This document shows positions 32,249 through 43,057 of a stretch of DNA of 64,000 nucleotides, in pieces; position 1 is the stretch's first letter; each line of letters begins with the position of its first letter. Under the pieces are notes generated by a model, which worked only from the letters and a program-made list of their open reading frames with translations, did no database searches and was not told where the DNA came from. This DNA is from Leptidea sinapis (lineage: Eukaryota > Arthropoda > Insecta > Lepidoptera > Pieridae), in NCBI RefSeq assembly GCF_905404315.1, contig NC_066279.1:3174501-3238500 (forward strand), written 5' to 3'. A program made the position numbers and the translations under genes.

Positions 32249-32870
32249 GACCAGCGCTGAACGACTAACTTTGTACAAATGGCTGTACTTGTTTCTACCA
32301 TGATTAATATACCTCACTGGTCTTTAGCGCCTTGGTCGCACACGTTCAAATTTTAAGTTCAATATCTTTACATTCATTTAGGTCAATGAAATGACACAAA
32401 TGAATATTTAGACATTTTACCATTTACGATCACTTGGGAATTAACGAGAACATTAAATTACTCGTGCATCAAATGCTCAAAACCATACACGAGCGACGAA
32501 AAAAAGTGTAAATAAAAAAAAAAGCAGAGATATTGAGAACAATAGATGCATCAATCTACACGCAATGTAAACAAATAAAAAATATTGTGAGCATTCTAAA
32601 TTTCATTTTGACTATTAAATATAAAGCCTTAAGTATGGTTTGGGTTTGGAATCGTTTTGTAACTTTAAGCGCTTCTCTACACTTTTGTTTTGGTATAAAA
32701 ATCTAATACGAACTCAAGTACAATGCTCAGTACTAATCTTTAATAATACATAGTTACACCTGAGAAAGTGCAACGAAAATTATTACGCACAATTGATTTC
32801 AAAGCGAATAGACTTCATACTTCACTTACATCACATTCACCCATCAATCATACTTATAATTACAGAAACA
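31930..32870. repeat. Segmental duplication, promoter-proximal block, copy 2
   Basis: Partner of the block at 1200-2180, holding exon 1 and the 5' flank of the complete P450 gene. The conserved upstream stretches are candidates for shared promoter elements, but no transcription start can be fixed by eye. Confidence 0.75.
32092..32248 (-). CDS. P450 exon 1: membrane anchor and hinge
   Basis: 157 nt encoding residues 1-52 plus one base of codon 53. It holds the transmembrane anchor, the RYKRRR basic patch and the PIPG hinge. Donor reads A|GTAAGT. The same exon with identical length occurs at 1549-1393. Confidence 0.9.
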
Positions 32871-33264
32871 TGCAATGAAAACTTTTCTAACCATACATCT
32901 TTGTCTCATCAGCATATAAATTTACAAAAAGAGCTAGTATTTGATATCATAAAATCATAAGTTTCTACTCAATAAAATTTCCATAACTAACCACATTCAA
33001 TGTTACTACACACATCAAAAAAGTCTAAGCAACATGTACTAATTTATATTTTTTATGATGGTTTTTCACATTATAACGTTGTACTTTAATTTTAAAATAA
33101 TATTTTTAGGGTCCTATGATGTAAAAATAACAGGTCTTTTAATAACAGAAATTAACAATATTAGAATATACAGCAGAAACTAAGGTACGGTAAGCAACTT
33201 AATAATTTTTTTAACAAAATGAAATTTCTAAAAATATTAATTTATTGTGAAAGAATAGGATAAT

Positions 33265-34260
33265 TTAATACAAAGTATGGCCTCCTCTGCTATTCAGAAC
33301 TTGTCGGCAACGATTATTCATTGAATTAATGAGACTGTTTATGTTATCTTGCGGTATTCGCTCCCAATGAAATTGTAGCAAATCCTTCAGCTGTTGGGTT
33401 ATTGTCACTCCGTCCAAGTCCTTCAAAACATGTCTCTGGAGCATTTCCCATGCGTGCTCGATGGGGTTGAGGTCTGGCAATTGTGCAGGCCAGCGCAAAA
33501 CCTGGACGTTCTCCGTTGCCAAGTATTGACTGGTTCGGCGAGCTGTATGTGAACGCGCATTCTCATGCATTAACCTAAAATCGGAGCCAAAGGTTGTACA
33601 AATGGATGGACATAAGGTCTAAGAATATCCTCAACGTAATTTTCAGTGTTTATGTATCTATTTACAAAAACGAGCTCAGTTCGCCTGTTGTTCATAATAC
33701 CCACCCATACCATAACTGTTGAGCCGCTGTATGGATGAACTTCCTAAATGCACCTGAGCTTTTCAGTATTTCCGGGCCGATGCAACACTCGCACCCATCT
33801 TGTATCAGGCCTAAACCCGAATCGCGACTCATCGGAAAACATTATTTTATCCCATTGTTCCTGGGTCCATGTTCTGCGTTATCTGCACCATTCATTTCGA
33901 CGGGCGCAATTCCCGTGACGTAACGGTGGGCACCTAATTGGGCGTCAAGCTCGTAGGCCGTACTCATGCAGTCGATTTCGTACAGTTTGGGGACTAACAT
34001 CAACACCACTTGAATTTTGTAGCCTCAAACTTATCTCTCGGGCGGTTAACACGTTTACAGTCCCCATACAAAAGCTTTTGTCAAGTCTATATGTCCCAGT
34101 AGCCTTTTGGTATAGAATGATAAATAACAGTATGTGCAATAGTAACCTGGTGGTACCAGGTGGAAAAGCGGTCAATTTCCCTGGTTTTTCCAACATTCCT
34201 CAGTGTACCATATGTGGTGCACGGACTTGTCGCGTTCATTTGCTGTGAACCATAAGCGTG
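33265..34260 (-). pseudogene. Tc1-like transposase, middle and C-terminal part
   Basis: Frames in order: LTAREISLRLQNSSGVDVSP and NRLHEYGLRA (second helix-turn-helix), then WTQEQWDKIMFSDESRFGF (first catalytic Asp). Next come an HPYSGSTVMVWVGIM-like block, MHENARSHTARRT (second, Asp replaced by Glu) and PDLNPIEHAWEML (third, Glu of DD34E), ending GGHTLY and a stop. Frameshifted; inactive. Confidence 0.8.
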
Positions 34261-34266
34261 TTCCAT

Positions 34267-36168
34267 GGACTTGTGAGATCGGTTTTATTATGTATAACAA
34301 AAAATACGCGATAGACAACACTTGCTTGGAAACATAGACAGTTACATCATATAAAATAACCTATAATTCCCATGCTTTACACATAGTTGATGTAAACATA
34401 TAATATTAGGCACTGTCTTAGGTTAGAATTTGAGTTGATTACTTTTTTTCGAAACTTTAGATATAATATGTCTAAACTAAGAGATGAAGACATTATAAAC
34501 ATTTTAGAAAACTCGGAAGCTGAAGACGAACTTTTATTGGGTGATGATTCGCATCCAGAAAATATCGACGAAAACGAAATTTATGGTTTTATCGAAGTTG
34601 GCGAGAATATTGAAATTGAAGAAACAATAGAAGCAATATCTGAAGAGGTACATCGCGAAGAAGGTGAGAACTTACAATATACATCTTCACTTCAAGAAAA
34701 TAATATTGAGCTACCTTCCACCTCACAGCAGCCACATGACCAGTAGGTAGAAAGCAGTAGCTTTCTACCTCTTCACAGCAGCCAAATGATCAACTGCCCC
34801 TACGTCTTCACAGCAGCCAAATGATCAACTGCCTCCTCGTCATCGTCTGCATATTCCAAGACGTAGGCAAACACGAGTTCATGCTGAAGAGCTGCCAGAG
34901 TGGAAAAATAGATTTTAAAAACCTTACCAGAAAACAGTTTGCAGGGCACTATGAAGCCCCCCTTCAAAACGTTCTATTCAATGAAAATACAGATTTGTTT
35001 ACTATTTTCCGACAAATCATTGATGATGATGTTATAAAGCTAATGGTCAGACAAACTAATTTATACGCTTCTCGCATGAAGATGGCATCCATGCACGCAC
35101 AGAGTCGTATCAACCGTTGGAGTGATGTAGATGAAGACGAAATGCTGAAATTTATTGGAGTTATTTTGATAAAGGGTTTAATTACATTTCCAAACATTGA
35201 ATCATACTGGAAAAAAGATGGATATTACCATCCCTTGTTTCACGGCATTGGAATGTCGTATAATAGATTTAATATCCTTCTTAGATGTTGGCATTTTGTT
35301 GATAATGAAGCAACAAGAGCAGAGGATGACCGACTTTACAAAATAAAGGATCTCTTGGAACTTATTATCGGTAATTCCAGGTTGATTTATACACCGGGAG
35401 AAATAACTGTGGTGGATGAATCTATGGTCCAATTCAGAGGAAGACTCTTATTCGGTCAATACTCTCCGTCAAAGGGACATAAATACGACATAAAAATATA
35501 TAAATTATGCAATGTTTATGGGTTCACCAAATTTATAGAGGTCAGAGTGTTCAGGTCTTTGGTTTGGATACGTCTGGAAGCATAGTAGTGCAATTAGCTG
35601 AAGAACTGTTGGATGAAGGTCGATGCATGGTAACCGACAATTATTATACGAGCATTCCTATAGCGGAATTTCTATTATCTCGAGGCACCGATCTCTGTGG
35701 TACCGTCGGCAGAAACAGAAGAGGACGTCCCAAAGATGTAGTCGATGCGAAGTTGAATCCTGTAGAAATAGCCTCAAAACAAAAAGATGAAAACATAACA
35801 GTTTTAAAATGGATAGACAAGAGGGATGTTTGCATGTTGTCAACTTGCCATGGAAAAGATATGTCCATGTCTGAGGGTCGTGTCCCTAGATTGAAACCCA
35901 ATATGCATATAATATACAACAAAGGGAAAAAGGGCATCGATGTTGCTGAACAGAACGTTGTGTAGGTTGTTACCAAAAACTTATAAGTGAGGGTAAATTG
36001 ACGTCTTATGCTCAAAAAAATGCAAAAAATCTTATTGCATAAATTGTTATAATTCGGCTCAGGTTCATAAATAAAATTGAACTTTCATCTATTACTATTG
36101 ATTAATTAAATATAATTTTGGTAATGTTTTTTGTTTTAAGTTTAGATAGTTACCTTACTCACAAGTCC
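34267..36168 (+). mobile_element. PiggyBac-like element nested in the Tc1-like element
   Basis: Coding remnant of a piggyBac transposase bounded by an inverted GGACTTGTGAG (34267-34277) and CTCACAAGTCC (36158-36168). I saw no TTAA duplication at these points, so the borders are provisional. Confidence 0.55.
34468..35965 (+). pseudogene. PiggyBac-type transposase, frameshifted and truncated
   Basis: Starts MSKLRDEDIINILENSEAED with an acidic N-terminus, meets a stop at about 34743 near a short duplicated stretch (CACAGCAGCCAAATGATCAA twice), and resumes with KNLTRKQFAGHYEAP, WSDVDEDEMLKFIGVILIKG and TPGEITVVDESMVQFRGR (first catalytic Asp). After a frameshift near 35540 come MVTDNYYTSIPIAEFLLSRG (second Asp) and NKGKKGIDVAEQN (third Asp region). 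It ends there, without the usual C-terminal cysteine-rich domain in frame. Three acidic catalytic positions persist, so decay is moderate. Confidence 0.85.
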
Positions 36169-36229
36169 CCCTTACCTTAAAAAACTTAACCACAAGTCCA
36201 ACAAATTTAGAAACCATTGGGGTAACCCT

Positions 36230-36573
36230 TGATCGTGTACCAGATATGGTACACGGACTCGGTGGTCCTGCCTAGCGTGTTCTATATATGATGCACTGAA
36301 CTGGGAACGTGTTAACATCGGCTGGCGTCTTGCAGTCAGTTGTATGTACCGGTCTTGCCGAGTAGTTCTACTCCTTTTACGGCCTGAATGCTGTTCAGCG
36401 GGTTCTCTTGTATTATTGTAGCGCTGCGAAAGACGACAAATAACACTTCTATGAATGCCAAAATGCCGAGATACCTGAGATTGATTACTTCCCGCTTGCA
36501 ACATCCCTATGGCTCTTTGCATTTCATTTGCCGTCAAATGACGTCGCTCCATGACGTAAAGAATATCTAACAT
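36230..36573 (-). pseudogene. Tc1-like transposase, N-terminal part
   Basis: The minus strand reads RRHLTANEMQRAIGMLQAGS, QVSRHFGIHRSVICRLSQRY and GRKRSRTTRQDRYIQLTARR, the first helix-turn-helix and the linker of a Tc1-type transposase. It belongs with 33265-34260. A short stretch near 36240-36262 is repeated in diverged form at 34208-34230, so the junction is more complex than a clean insertion. Confidence 0.75.
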
Positions 36574-36899
36574 TACTTCAATTTTGTCGCTAACTTATCA
36601 AGACTAAACGAAGCAATAAAAACGCTCTTAAATTCAAACAAATTCCCTTTCATTTAATTTGTGAAAACAACAAAACATAATCGATTTTTTTTACAACCAG
36701 CCAGTATATCATCAATAACATAAAAGTTTACATACCTATGCACTTTGAGTGAATAAAGACTTAGAAATTAATTAATATAAATGGTAAATTTGTAATATCA
36801 TGCATGTTGCTTAGACTTGTTTGATGTGTGTATATTACTTATCTACATAATATTTATCCGTCATAAGAATCTTTATATTATCTTTAGTATAAGAACATA

Positions 36900-37060
36900 A
36901 TCAAAAATCAATCTTAAAGAATACACAGACTCACAGACTTTAAGGAGCTTTCTTAGTGCGCTCACCGAGGGGGCCAGCAGTACCATGCCATCTACGTAGC
37001 TGATGTTAATGACGCATAAGTTATCAACGTGACAACCGACATGCATGGTGATGAGCACCT
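36900..37060 (-). pseudogene. LINE reverse transcriptase scrap
   Basis: The minus strand reads INISYVDGMVLLAPSVSALR and LLKVCESV, the YADD-region block of a retroposon reverse transcriptase, with the YADD changed to YVDG. Confidence 0.6.
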
Positions 37061-37062
37061 CG

Positions 37063-37880
37063 ATCAGTTAAATGATCACCACCGCCCACAATCTCTTGCA
37101 ACACCAGAGGAATCACAGTTGCCTTTAAGGAAGGAGTACACGCTTTTTTCGAAGGTACCCATGTCGTATCGTCCCGGAAAAACCGCACAAGGAAGCTCAT
37201 TCCACAGCTTTGTAGTACGTGGAAGAAAGCTCCTTGAAAACCGCACTGTGAAGGACCGTCACACATCCAGATGGTGGTAATGATATCCTAATTTGTGGCG
37301 TGTCTTGCAAAGGTGGATAAGGCGGCAATAATTAGGTGAAACAGCTCTTCGGAGCACTCACCGTGATGAATGCGGTAGAAGACACACAACGAAGCGATGT
37401 CTCTACGCAACGCCGAGTGATCCAGCCATTCACAGAGTAATGGAGAGTTTCTTGCGCCGCTTCTTCTCTATAAGAGCGCCATTTGTTTTCGAAGCAGTAG
37501 TAGTATCTAGTATATTAGAAATTACTTTAAAAAAGAATTCTAAAGGAATCAATTTTGGGAAAATAAATGCCTTTTATGCCTTTATGTCTGGGTTCCCGAC
37601 AATTCAAGTTGCTCTGCGTTGCACGCGGTCAAATGGATCGAGCTGATACTCCATGTATGGCCGGACATGCGCTTTGTAGAGCGATAAAATGCCGTCCAGC
37701 GTTTTCAAAGCCAATTTGGCTTCGTAGAAGCTGGGGCTGCCCTCCAGATGACCACGGAATTGGCAATCGCTCGAGATTTCGAGAACCAATATTTCGATAC
37801 TAGGCGAGGCTTTAAGGGAAGTGTTGTCAAAGAGCGGTGATAAGATAAATGGGTCTTTAGTGGTAAACGCGTAAACTTGA
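37063..37880 (-). pseudogene. Jockey (J1) 3' fragment interrupted by a J2 tail
   Basis: Minus-strand J1 family from the 3' tail to the ILVLEISSDCQFRGHLEG block. An unrelated piece at 37436-37590 interrupts it after the CCGTTCACAGAG-like landmark, and the J1 sequence (PTIQ/GTTGCTCTGCGTTGCAC) resumes at about 37593. Confidence 0.75.
37436..37590 (+). mobile_element. LINE 3' end (family J2) nested in J1
   Basis: GCGCCGCTTCTTCTCTATAA, AGCGCCATTTGTTTTCGAAG, TAGTATCTAGTATATTAGAA and the tail AAATAAATGCCTTTTATGCC. Same family as 51945-52455, 59335-59505 and 61520-61830. Confidence 0.7.
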
Positions 37881-37894
37881 ATCTTTTTTCGAAT

Positions 37895-38063
37895 TTTGGG
37901 CAATATTCTACGTGATAAAAAGTTTTCTTCTCACGAGGCAGTACAGTATGCTTTCACACAGTTTGTCGAATCTAGATCACCACAGTTCTATCGTAAAGGC
38001 ATAAATAACCTTCCTATTAGATTGCAGCTGTTTATAGATAATAATGATAATTATTTTAATTAA
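37895..38063 (+). pseudogene. Mariner transposase C-terminal fragment
   Basis: RDKKFSSHEAVQYAFTQFVE is followed by SPQFYRKGINNLPIRLQLFI and a stop at 38061. It is a second copy of the mariner at 338-1190 and keeps the C-terminal 20 or so residues lost there to a stop codon. Confidence 0.8.
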
Positions 38064-38670
38064 ATAAATATGTTAAATTTAAAAAAAAAGGAATTTGAAT
38101 TTTTCAGTAAAAATCGGCAATTTCATACTTAAACCTCTAATATTTTACATTACTCTTTATTTACCATGAACATTTTAAATAACTGGAGTAAATGCGGCAA
38201 TGTATATATTTAGAAGGCGAAGATTATTGTGGTGTATTTTGTGGGATGTTCCATATTTCGGCTTTGTATTTATATGACGTGATTTGTCTATGTTTATAGA
38301 AAGTTAATGATTGTCCCCTTCGTATCGTCAATGGTATTTTGAATGTTTAAATTTGGATTTGTAAATACAAAAGTTTAATCGAGAAAATAAATAAAATCTA
38401 GTATCCGTTAATATTAACAATAGATAGACTTTGCACGCGAAAATATTGTCTTTGCCTTGTTTTATTGTATGCTAATAAGGCGACTCTGCCATCGATAATT
38501 ATAATAAATTCACAGACAGTTTCTTGTTGCGATTTCTTAGAGTAGTTTTAGATAAAAATGCGTAGTTTTTGTGTCGTGTTTGTACCTCCTCATTGAAAAG
38601 GTTACTAAATATTAACTTTGAATAGCATAAACCGTTGAGATTTTTGTAATGAGTACAAGATTAAGTGAGA
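38064..38670. other. Spacer, nothing recognised
   Basis: AT-rich sequence without identifiable features. Confidence 0.4.
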
Positions 38671-39172
38671 TTTTTTTATGGAATAGGAGGACAAACCGAT
38701 TACCAGGAGGATCACCGCCGCCCACAATCTCTTGCAACACCAGAGGAATCACAGGAGCGTTGTCGGCCTTTAAGGAAGGAGTACGCGCTTTTTTTTAAGG
38801 TACCCATGTCATATCGTCCCGGAAACCCCGCACAAGGAAGCTCATTCCACAGTTTTGTAGTACGTGGAAGAAGCCTCCTTGAAAACCGCACTGTGGAGGA
38901 CCGCCACACATCCAGATGGTGGGGATGATATCCTAACTTGTGGCGATAGAAGATACACAATAAAGCAACGTCTCTACGCAACGCCAAGTGATCCAGCCGT
39001 TCACAGAGCATAAGGTCCCCGACAATTCGAGATGCTCTACGTTGCACGCAGTCAAATGGGTCGAGCTAGGGTGCGCCAGACCAGAGATGACAGCAATACT
39101 CCATGTGTGGCCGGACCTGCGCTTTGTAGAGCGCTAAAATGTTGGCCGGCTTGAAGTATTGCCATGCTCTAT

Positions 39173-41306
39173 AGGTTATAGGTTATCACGGGCTATTATC
39201 CGCAACTCGACGACTACAGCGCGCCTATTTTGCGTGATGAGGAGGGCGGCTAATCCTGCCACCCCAGTTCCTCAAGGTAATGTATCAAACCTCTGATGTC
39301 ACCCATGACCTCGGGGAGAGTCCTCGGTGACCCCAGGTGTTTGGCCCGGTATGAGGCCACACTCCTACACTCCAAAATGACGTGTGCGGCCGTTTCGTCC
39401 GCCTCCGTGCAGGCTCTGCACAGTGGGCTGTCGGTGACACCTATATTGAACAGATGCTTGTTAAAAGGGCCGTGACCCGTTAGTACATGAGTTATTTTCC
39501 GTAACCTAGGTCGTGGAAGTTTTACTAGCTTGCGAGAGAGCTTGGGGTCTATTTGAGGTAGAGCTTCTTTTGCTTGTCTACACCCACTTACTTTCATCCA
39601 GTACTTATTATGTAATTCCTTGGTGTGTTGGCGTATTACCTTCGTAGGCCAGCTAGGCGGGAGAGGGATAGTTGGTTCTGGTCCTTTTGCTGTCATCGCT
39701 GAGCCTCTCCTGGCCAATTCATCAGCGGCATCATTCTCTCGTGAGTTACTGTGACCCTTTATCCATTGAAGAGTTACTTGGTTGTTATTTTCGCATAACT
39801 CCCTCAGACATTGGTGACAGTTGTATATAAGCTTAGAGGTGATAGTGTGGCTTTGTAGGGCTTGTAGTACTGATTTGCTATCTGAAAGGATGCGGATGGA
39901 GTAGTCTTTTTCCTTTCGAGTCAAAGTAGTAGTGACTGCTTCTATGATACCCACACATTCTGCTTGGAATACAGTGTTATGAGCTCCTAGTGATGCAGCT
40001 ATTCTTATATTTAGGTCATCCGAGAACACTCCGTATCCCGTGCCCGACCTTGTCTTTGAGCCATCTGTGAAAATCCTGAGGTTTTTTGTACTGAGGTCCT
40101 CTTTCAGTTCTTCATACAGCTGTATTTTGTATCTCTTATCGAATATGTATTCCTTTGGAGATCTTTCACTTACTGCCAACAGCAGAGGCTCCTTTTCAAT
40201 CACCTCATTTAGAACCTCTGGGTGTGGGGATTGAGTGGTTTTCCAAAGATTTAATGTCTTCAACCTTACTGCGGCGCAGGCCGCCTCTTGTTTTATATAG
40301 AGGTGTAGTGCCGGAAGGTTCAGCATAGCTTTTACAGCCGCGGTAGGTGTAGTTCGCATATATCCTGTGATAGCCATACACGCTAGTCTTTGGAATCGTT
40401 GCAGTTTATTACAAGTAGTGTTCAGCTTGGTGCGTGGCCACCATACAACTGCGCCGTAACATATCATAGGTCGTATCACAGCTGTGTAGAGCCATAGTAC
40501 GATGTTCGGGGCAAGTCCCCATGTCTTTCCTAACATTCTACGGCATTGCCAGAAGGTTACGGTAGCTGTATTTATTTTTGTTTCCAAGTGGGCCGCCCAG
40601 TTTAACTTGCTGTCAAGTATAACTCCTAAGTATTTCACTTCACTGTTTAGTTGGAGTTCGGTATTAAACAGTTTTGGCAGTTTATAGTTACCCAGAACTC
40701 TTTTGTTTGTGAACATTACCAATTCCGTTTTATGTGGGTTGACTGATAGGTCGTTATCTATGCACCATCTTTCCACGATTTTCAATGCTGCATTTGTTAC
40801 TTCACATATAGTACTGGCAACCTTTCCGCTTATTAATATAGTTAGGTCGTCTGCGTAGCCTACCGTAATGTAGTGATTTTCGTTTAGAGTGGTAATTAGA
40901 TCATTTACTACCAAGTTCCATAAAAGAGGTGAGATAACTCCTCCTTGGGGGCAGCCTTTAGCTACAAATGCTTTCTGTGTCTCACTTTCATTTAGTAATA
41001 TCACTCTGTGTTTGAGCATGTTTTCAATCCATGATGACAGAGTTGTACATACTCCATGGCGGTGTAATGCTTCTTTTATTTTTGTAAATTTTGTCGTATC
41101 GAAGGCTCCTTCAATGTCCACGAAGGTTCCTAGACAAAAGGTTTTTTCCGAAAGTGCGCCCTCTATAACGTTCACTACAGCGTGAAGTGCAGAGACGGTG
41201 CTTTTACCCTGACTGTATGTTCTTAAGGTAATTCTCCCTCAGTTCTCTTTCACACAGCCTTTCTAGGGTCTTCAGGGTAAAAGAGGTAAGACTTATGGGT
41301 CATACT
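39173..41306 (-). mobile_element. LINE with RT and RNase H, inserted in J1 with 16-bp target duplication
   Basis: Flanked by TATTGCCATGCTCTAT at 39157-39172 and again at 41307-41322. The 3' end on the minus strand finishes ATAACCTATAACCT, a short tandem tail rather than poly(A). The 5' end is truncated near the RPISLTS block. LOA- or R1-like by domain order. Confidence 0.85.
39250..41175 (-). CDS. LINE polyprotein: reverse transcriptase, RNase H and Cys-rich tail, 641 residues
   Basis: Uninterrupted frame. RT motif A is FVDIEGAFDTTKF, then KGCPQGGVISPLLWNLVVND, and motif C is VGYADDLTILI. RNase H follows: IFTDGSKTRSG (Asp), FQAECVGIIEA (Glu), ILSDSKSVLQAL (Asp) and NDAADELARRG (Asp), all four catalytic acidic residues present. 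The tail has CRACTEADETAAHVILECRS, a Cys/His cluster. Reading upstream past a frameshift near 41215 gives SGKSTVSALHAVVN, so the true ORF was longer. It lacks the endonuclease and ORF1, so is not self-sufficient. The intact frame shows recent insertion. Confidence 0.92.
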   Translation of the reverse strand: MNVIEGALSEKTFCLGTFVDIEGAFDTTKFTKIKEALHRHGVCTTLSSWIENMLKHRVILLNESETQKAFVAKGCPQGGVISPLLWNLVVNDLITTLNENHYITVGYADDLTILISGKVASTICEVTNAALKIVERWCIDNDLSVNPHKTELVMFTNKRVLGNYKLPKLFNTELQLNSEVKYLGVILDSKLNWAAHLETKINTATVTFWQCRRMLGKTWGLAPNIVLWLYTAVIRPMICYGAVVWWPRTKLNTTCNKLQRFQRLACMAITGYMRTTPTAAVKAMLNLPALHLYIKQEAACAAVRLKTLNLWKTTQSPHPEVLNEVIEKEPLLLAVSERSPKEYIFDKRYKIQLYEELKEDLSTKNLRIFTDGSKTRSGTGYGVFSDDLNIRIAASLGAHNTVFQAECVGIIEAVTTTLTRKEKDYSIRILSDSKSVLQALQSHTITSKLIYNCHQCLRELCENNNQVTLQWIKGHSNSRENDAADELARRGSAMTAKGPEPTIPLPPSWPTKVIRQHTKELHNKYWMKVSGCRQAKEALPQIDPKLSRKLVKLPRPRLRKITHVLTGHGPFNKHLFNIGVTDSPLCRACTEADETAAHVILECRSVASYRAKHLGSPRTLPEVMGDIRGLIHYLEELGWQD

Positions 41307-43057
41307 TATTGCCATGCTCTATTAATGGCGCCCAGCTACTTCGTTTCCAATTTGGCTTTGCCCCCCAGATGGCCGTGAAATTGGCAATTGCTCGAGATTT
41401 CGAGACCCAGTATTCCGATACTAGGCGAGGCTTTAAGGGAAGTGTTGTCAAAGAGCACTGATACGGCAAATAGGGGTTTTTTAGTGGTAAACGCGCAAAC
41501 TTGAGTCTACTGGGGGTTAAATTAGATAAGGTTCAATTTACCCCATTCCGCGACCTTCTCAAAAGAGAACTCGATAGAAGACACAAGTTTCTCCCGGAAT
41601 TGGTCAACGATTTCGCGAGAGAGACCTGCATGGCCCGTGTATACGGCATCACCGGTGCTGTCGTCTGCATAGCAATGTATGTTGGAGGTGTCCAACATAT
41701 CATTGATATGCAGATGAAAGAGCGTGGGAGCACACAGCATTGGGGCACTCCAGCATTCACGGACTTCGGGTTCGAGCAATAATCATCGACAACGACCTGT
41801 ATGCTACGCTCAGTGAGGAAGCTGGAGGTCCACTTGCATAAGCTCTCGGGAAGCCCAAACGATGAACGTTTTGAGAGGAGCGCCTTGTGCCATACACGAT
41901 CAAAGGCCTTCCCCCTTGCTATCAATAGCCACCGCCCATCTATTTGTTAGGTATACCAGAAGATCACCTGCCGACCGACCATGGCTAAAGCCGTATTGTC
42001 GGTCGTTGATCAACTGGTGACCTTCTAGGTATACCAAGAGGCGTCGGCTAATTTTGCTCTCCATTATTTTGGAGAGCAGGGAGGTAATAGCAATAGGCCT
42101 GTAGTTTGCCGGATATGAACTGTCTCCTTTTTTTGGATCGGATGGACAAGGGCTGACTTCCATGAGTCAGGGACTACGCATTTGGACTAAGAGTGCCGGA
42201 ATGAATGCGTTAATAGTTTCAACACTTACTCAATTGGTTGCAGGATCGAATGAGATGGTCGGAACGAACTCCTTGTTATTTGTGAAGTAAGGCTTGGCTA
42301 CGAAAATTTGGTTGGTATTTCTTAATATCCACGGATTTCTTTCATGTTATGCTGGAACTGAAATGTGGAAAATCTCATGTACTCTATAAACCCGAACAAA
42401 AAGCTACAAGTACAACAGTTATTATGTGACAGAAATCGTAAAACTATAAATAGATTCGGGGACAAAACGCTAATTGGTACGTATTGGTAAATGATTATCA
42501 ACTTAAACTTTAAAAATGATGCTCGTGAACAGGCTACTTGTGGTGGCTGGAAGTTCCAGTTACCGGGAGGTCTGATTCATGATTTTTTTTATTTCTTTTA
42601 TTGAATTATTTTAAAATTAAACTTATTTTATATTTTTTAATAATATCTTATAAAAGGCGTGAGGTTTCGGCTGTCAAAACATACACACATTGTAGTTCAG
42701 TGCTCCGTTTATATATTCAAAAAGTGTGAAATTATTGTGCAAAACAACAAAAGGATTTGCAAATATTATATTTGAAGTGTAAAAGTCCATGACAAAATAA
42801 TATAACAGAGTGAAACTACTACGGAACATATGAAAATTAGTGAAATAAATAATTGAACTCGTAAGTTAATCTGCCAATTATTACTAGTCTGTCTGTCTGT
42901 AACACAGCATATTGTCATTTATGCGACAGTTTGCTTGACACTTGACATTTGACGTACAGAAATCATAGACAAAAGAACCTATCTTAAAGACTTTTCACAC
43001 GACCATTCAAATACCAGTCATTCCACACTATCAAGTTTGCTTATTTCCTTAATAGCG

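Larger units (their letters stand above)
33009..36830 (-). mobile_element. Tc1-like transposon with nested piggyBac-like element
   Basis: Terminal inverted repeats of about 28 bp: CACACATCAAAAAAGTCTAA from 33009 and, on the minus strand from 36830, CACACATCAAACAAGTCTAA. TA flanks both ends (33007-33008 and 36831-36832), the Tc1/mariner target duplication. Transposase pieces on the minus strand lie at both sides of a piggyBac-like insertion. Confidence 0.85.
38675..42185 (-). mobile_element. Jockey (J1) LINE, 5' truncated, split by a second LINE
   Basis: Two collinear minus-strand segments, 38675-39172 (3' end) and 41307-42185 (reverse transcriptase), separated by the LINE at 39173-41306. The interior reads PANYRPIAITSLLSKIMESK, NDRQYGFSHGRSAGDLLVYL, KAFDRVWHKALLSK, SLCKWTSSFLTERSIQVVVD and CYADDSTGDAVYTG. 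Frameshifts break the frame. The most complete J1 copy in the window. Confidence 0.85.

Noticed and set aside
32248..32317. Upstream ATG at 32317 as the P450 start
   Set aside because: It would put 23 polar residues before the membrane anchor. Part of that leader is shared with the other copy, but the first residues differ between copies. The ATG at 32248 gives a 503-residue protein starting directly with the anchor.
39173..39190. Telomeric repeat seed (ATAACCTATAACCT)
   Set aside because: It is a 7-bp unit at a LINE 3' end and does not match the insect TTAGG repeat.
40040..41185. Plus-strand open frames opposite the 641-residue LINE ORF
   Set aside because: Shadows of a long, motif-bearing minus-strand frame.
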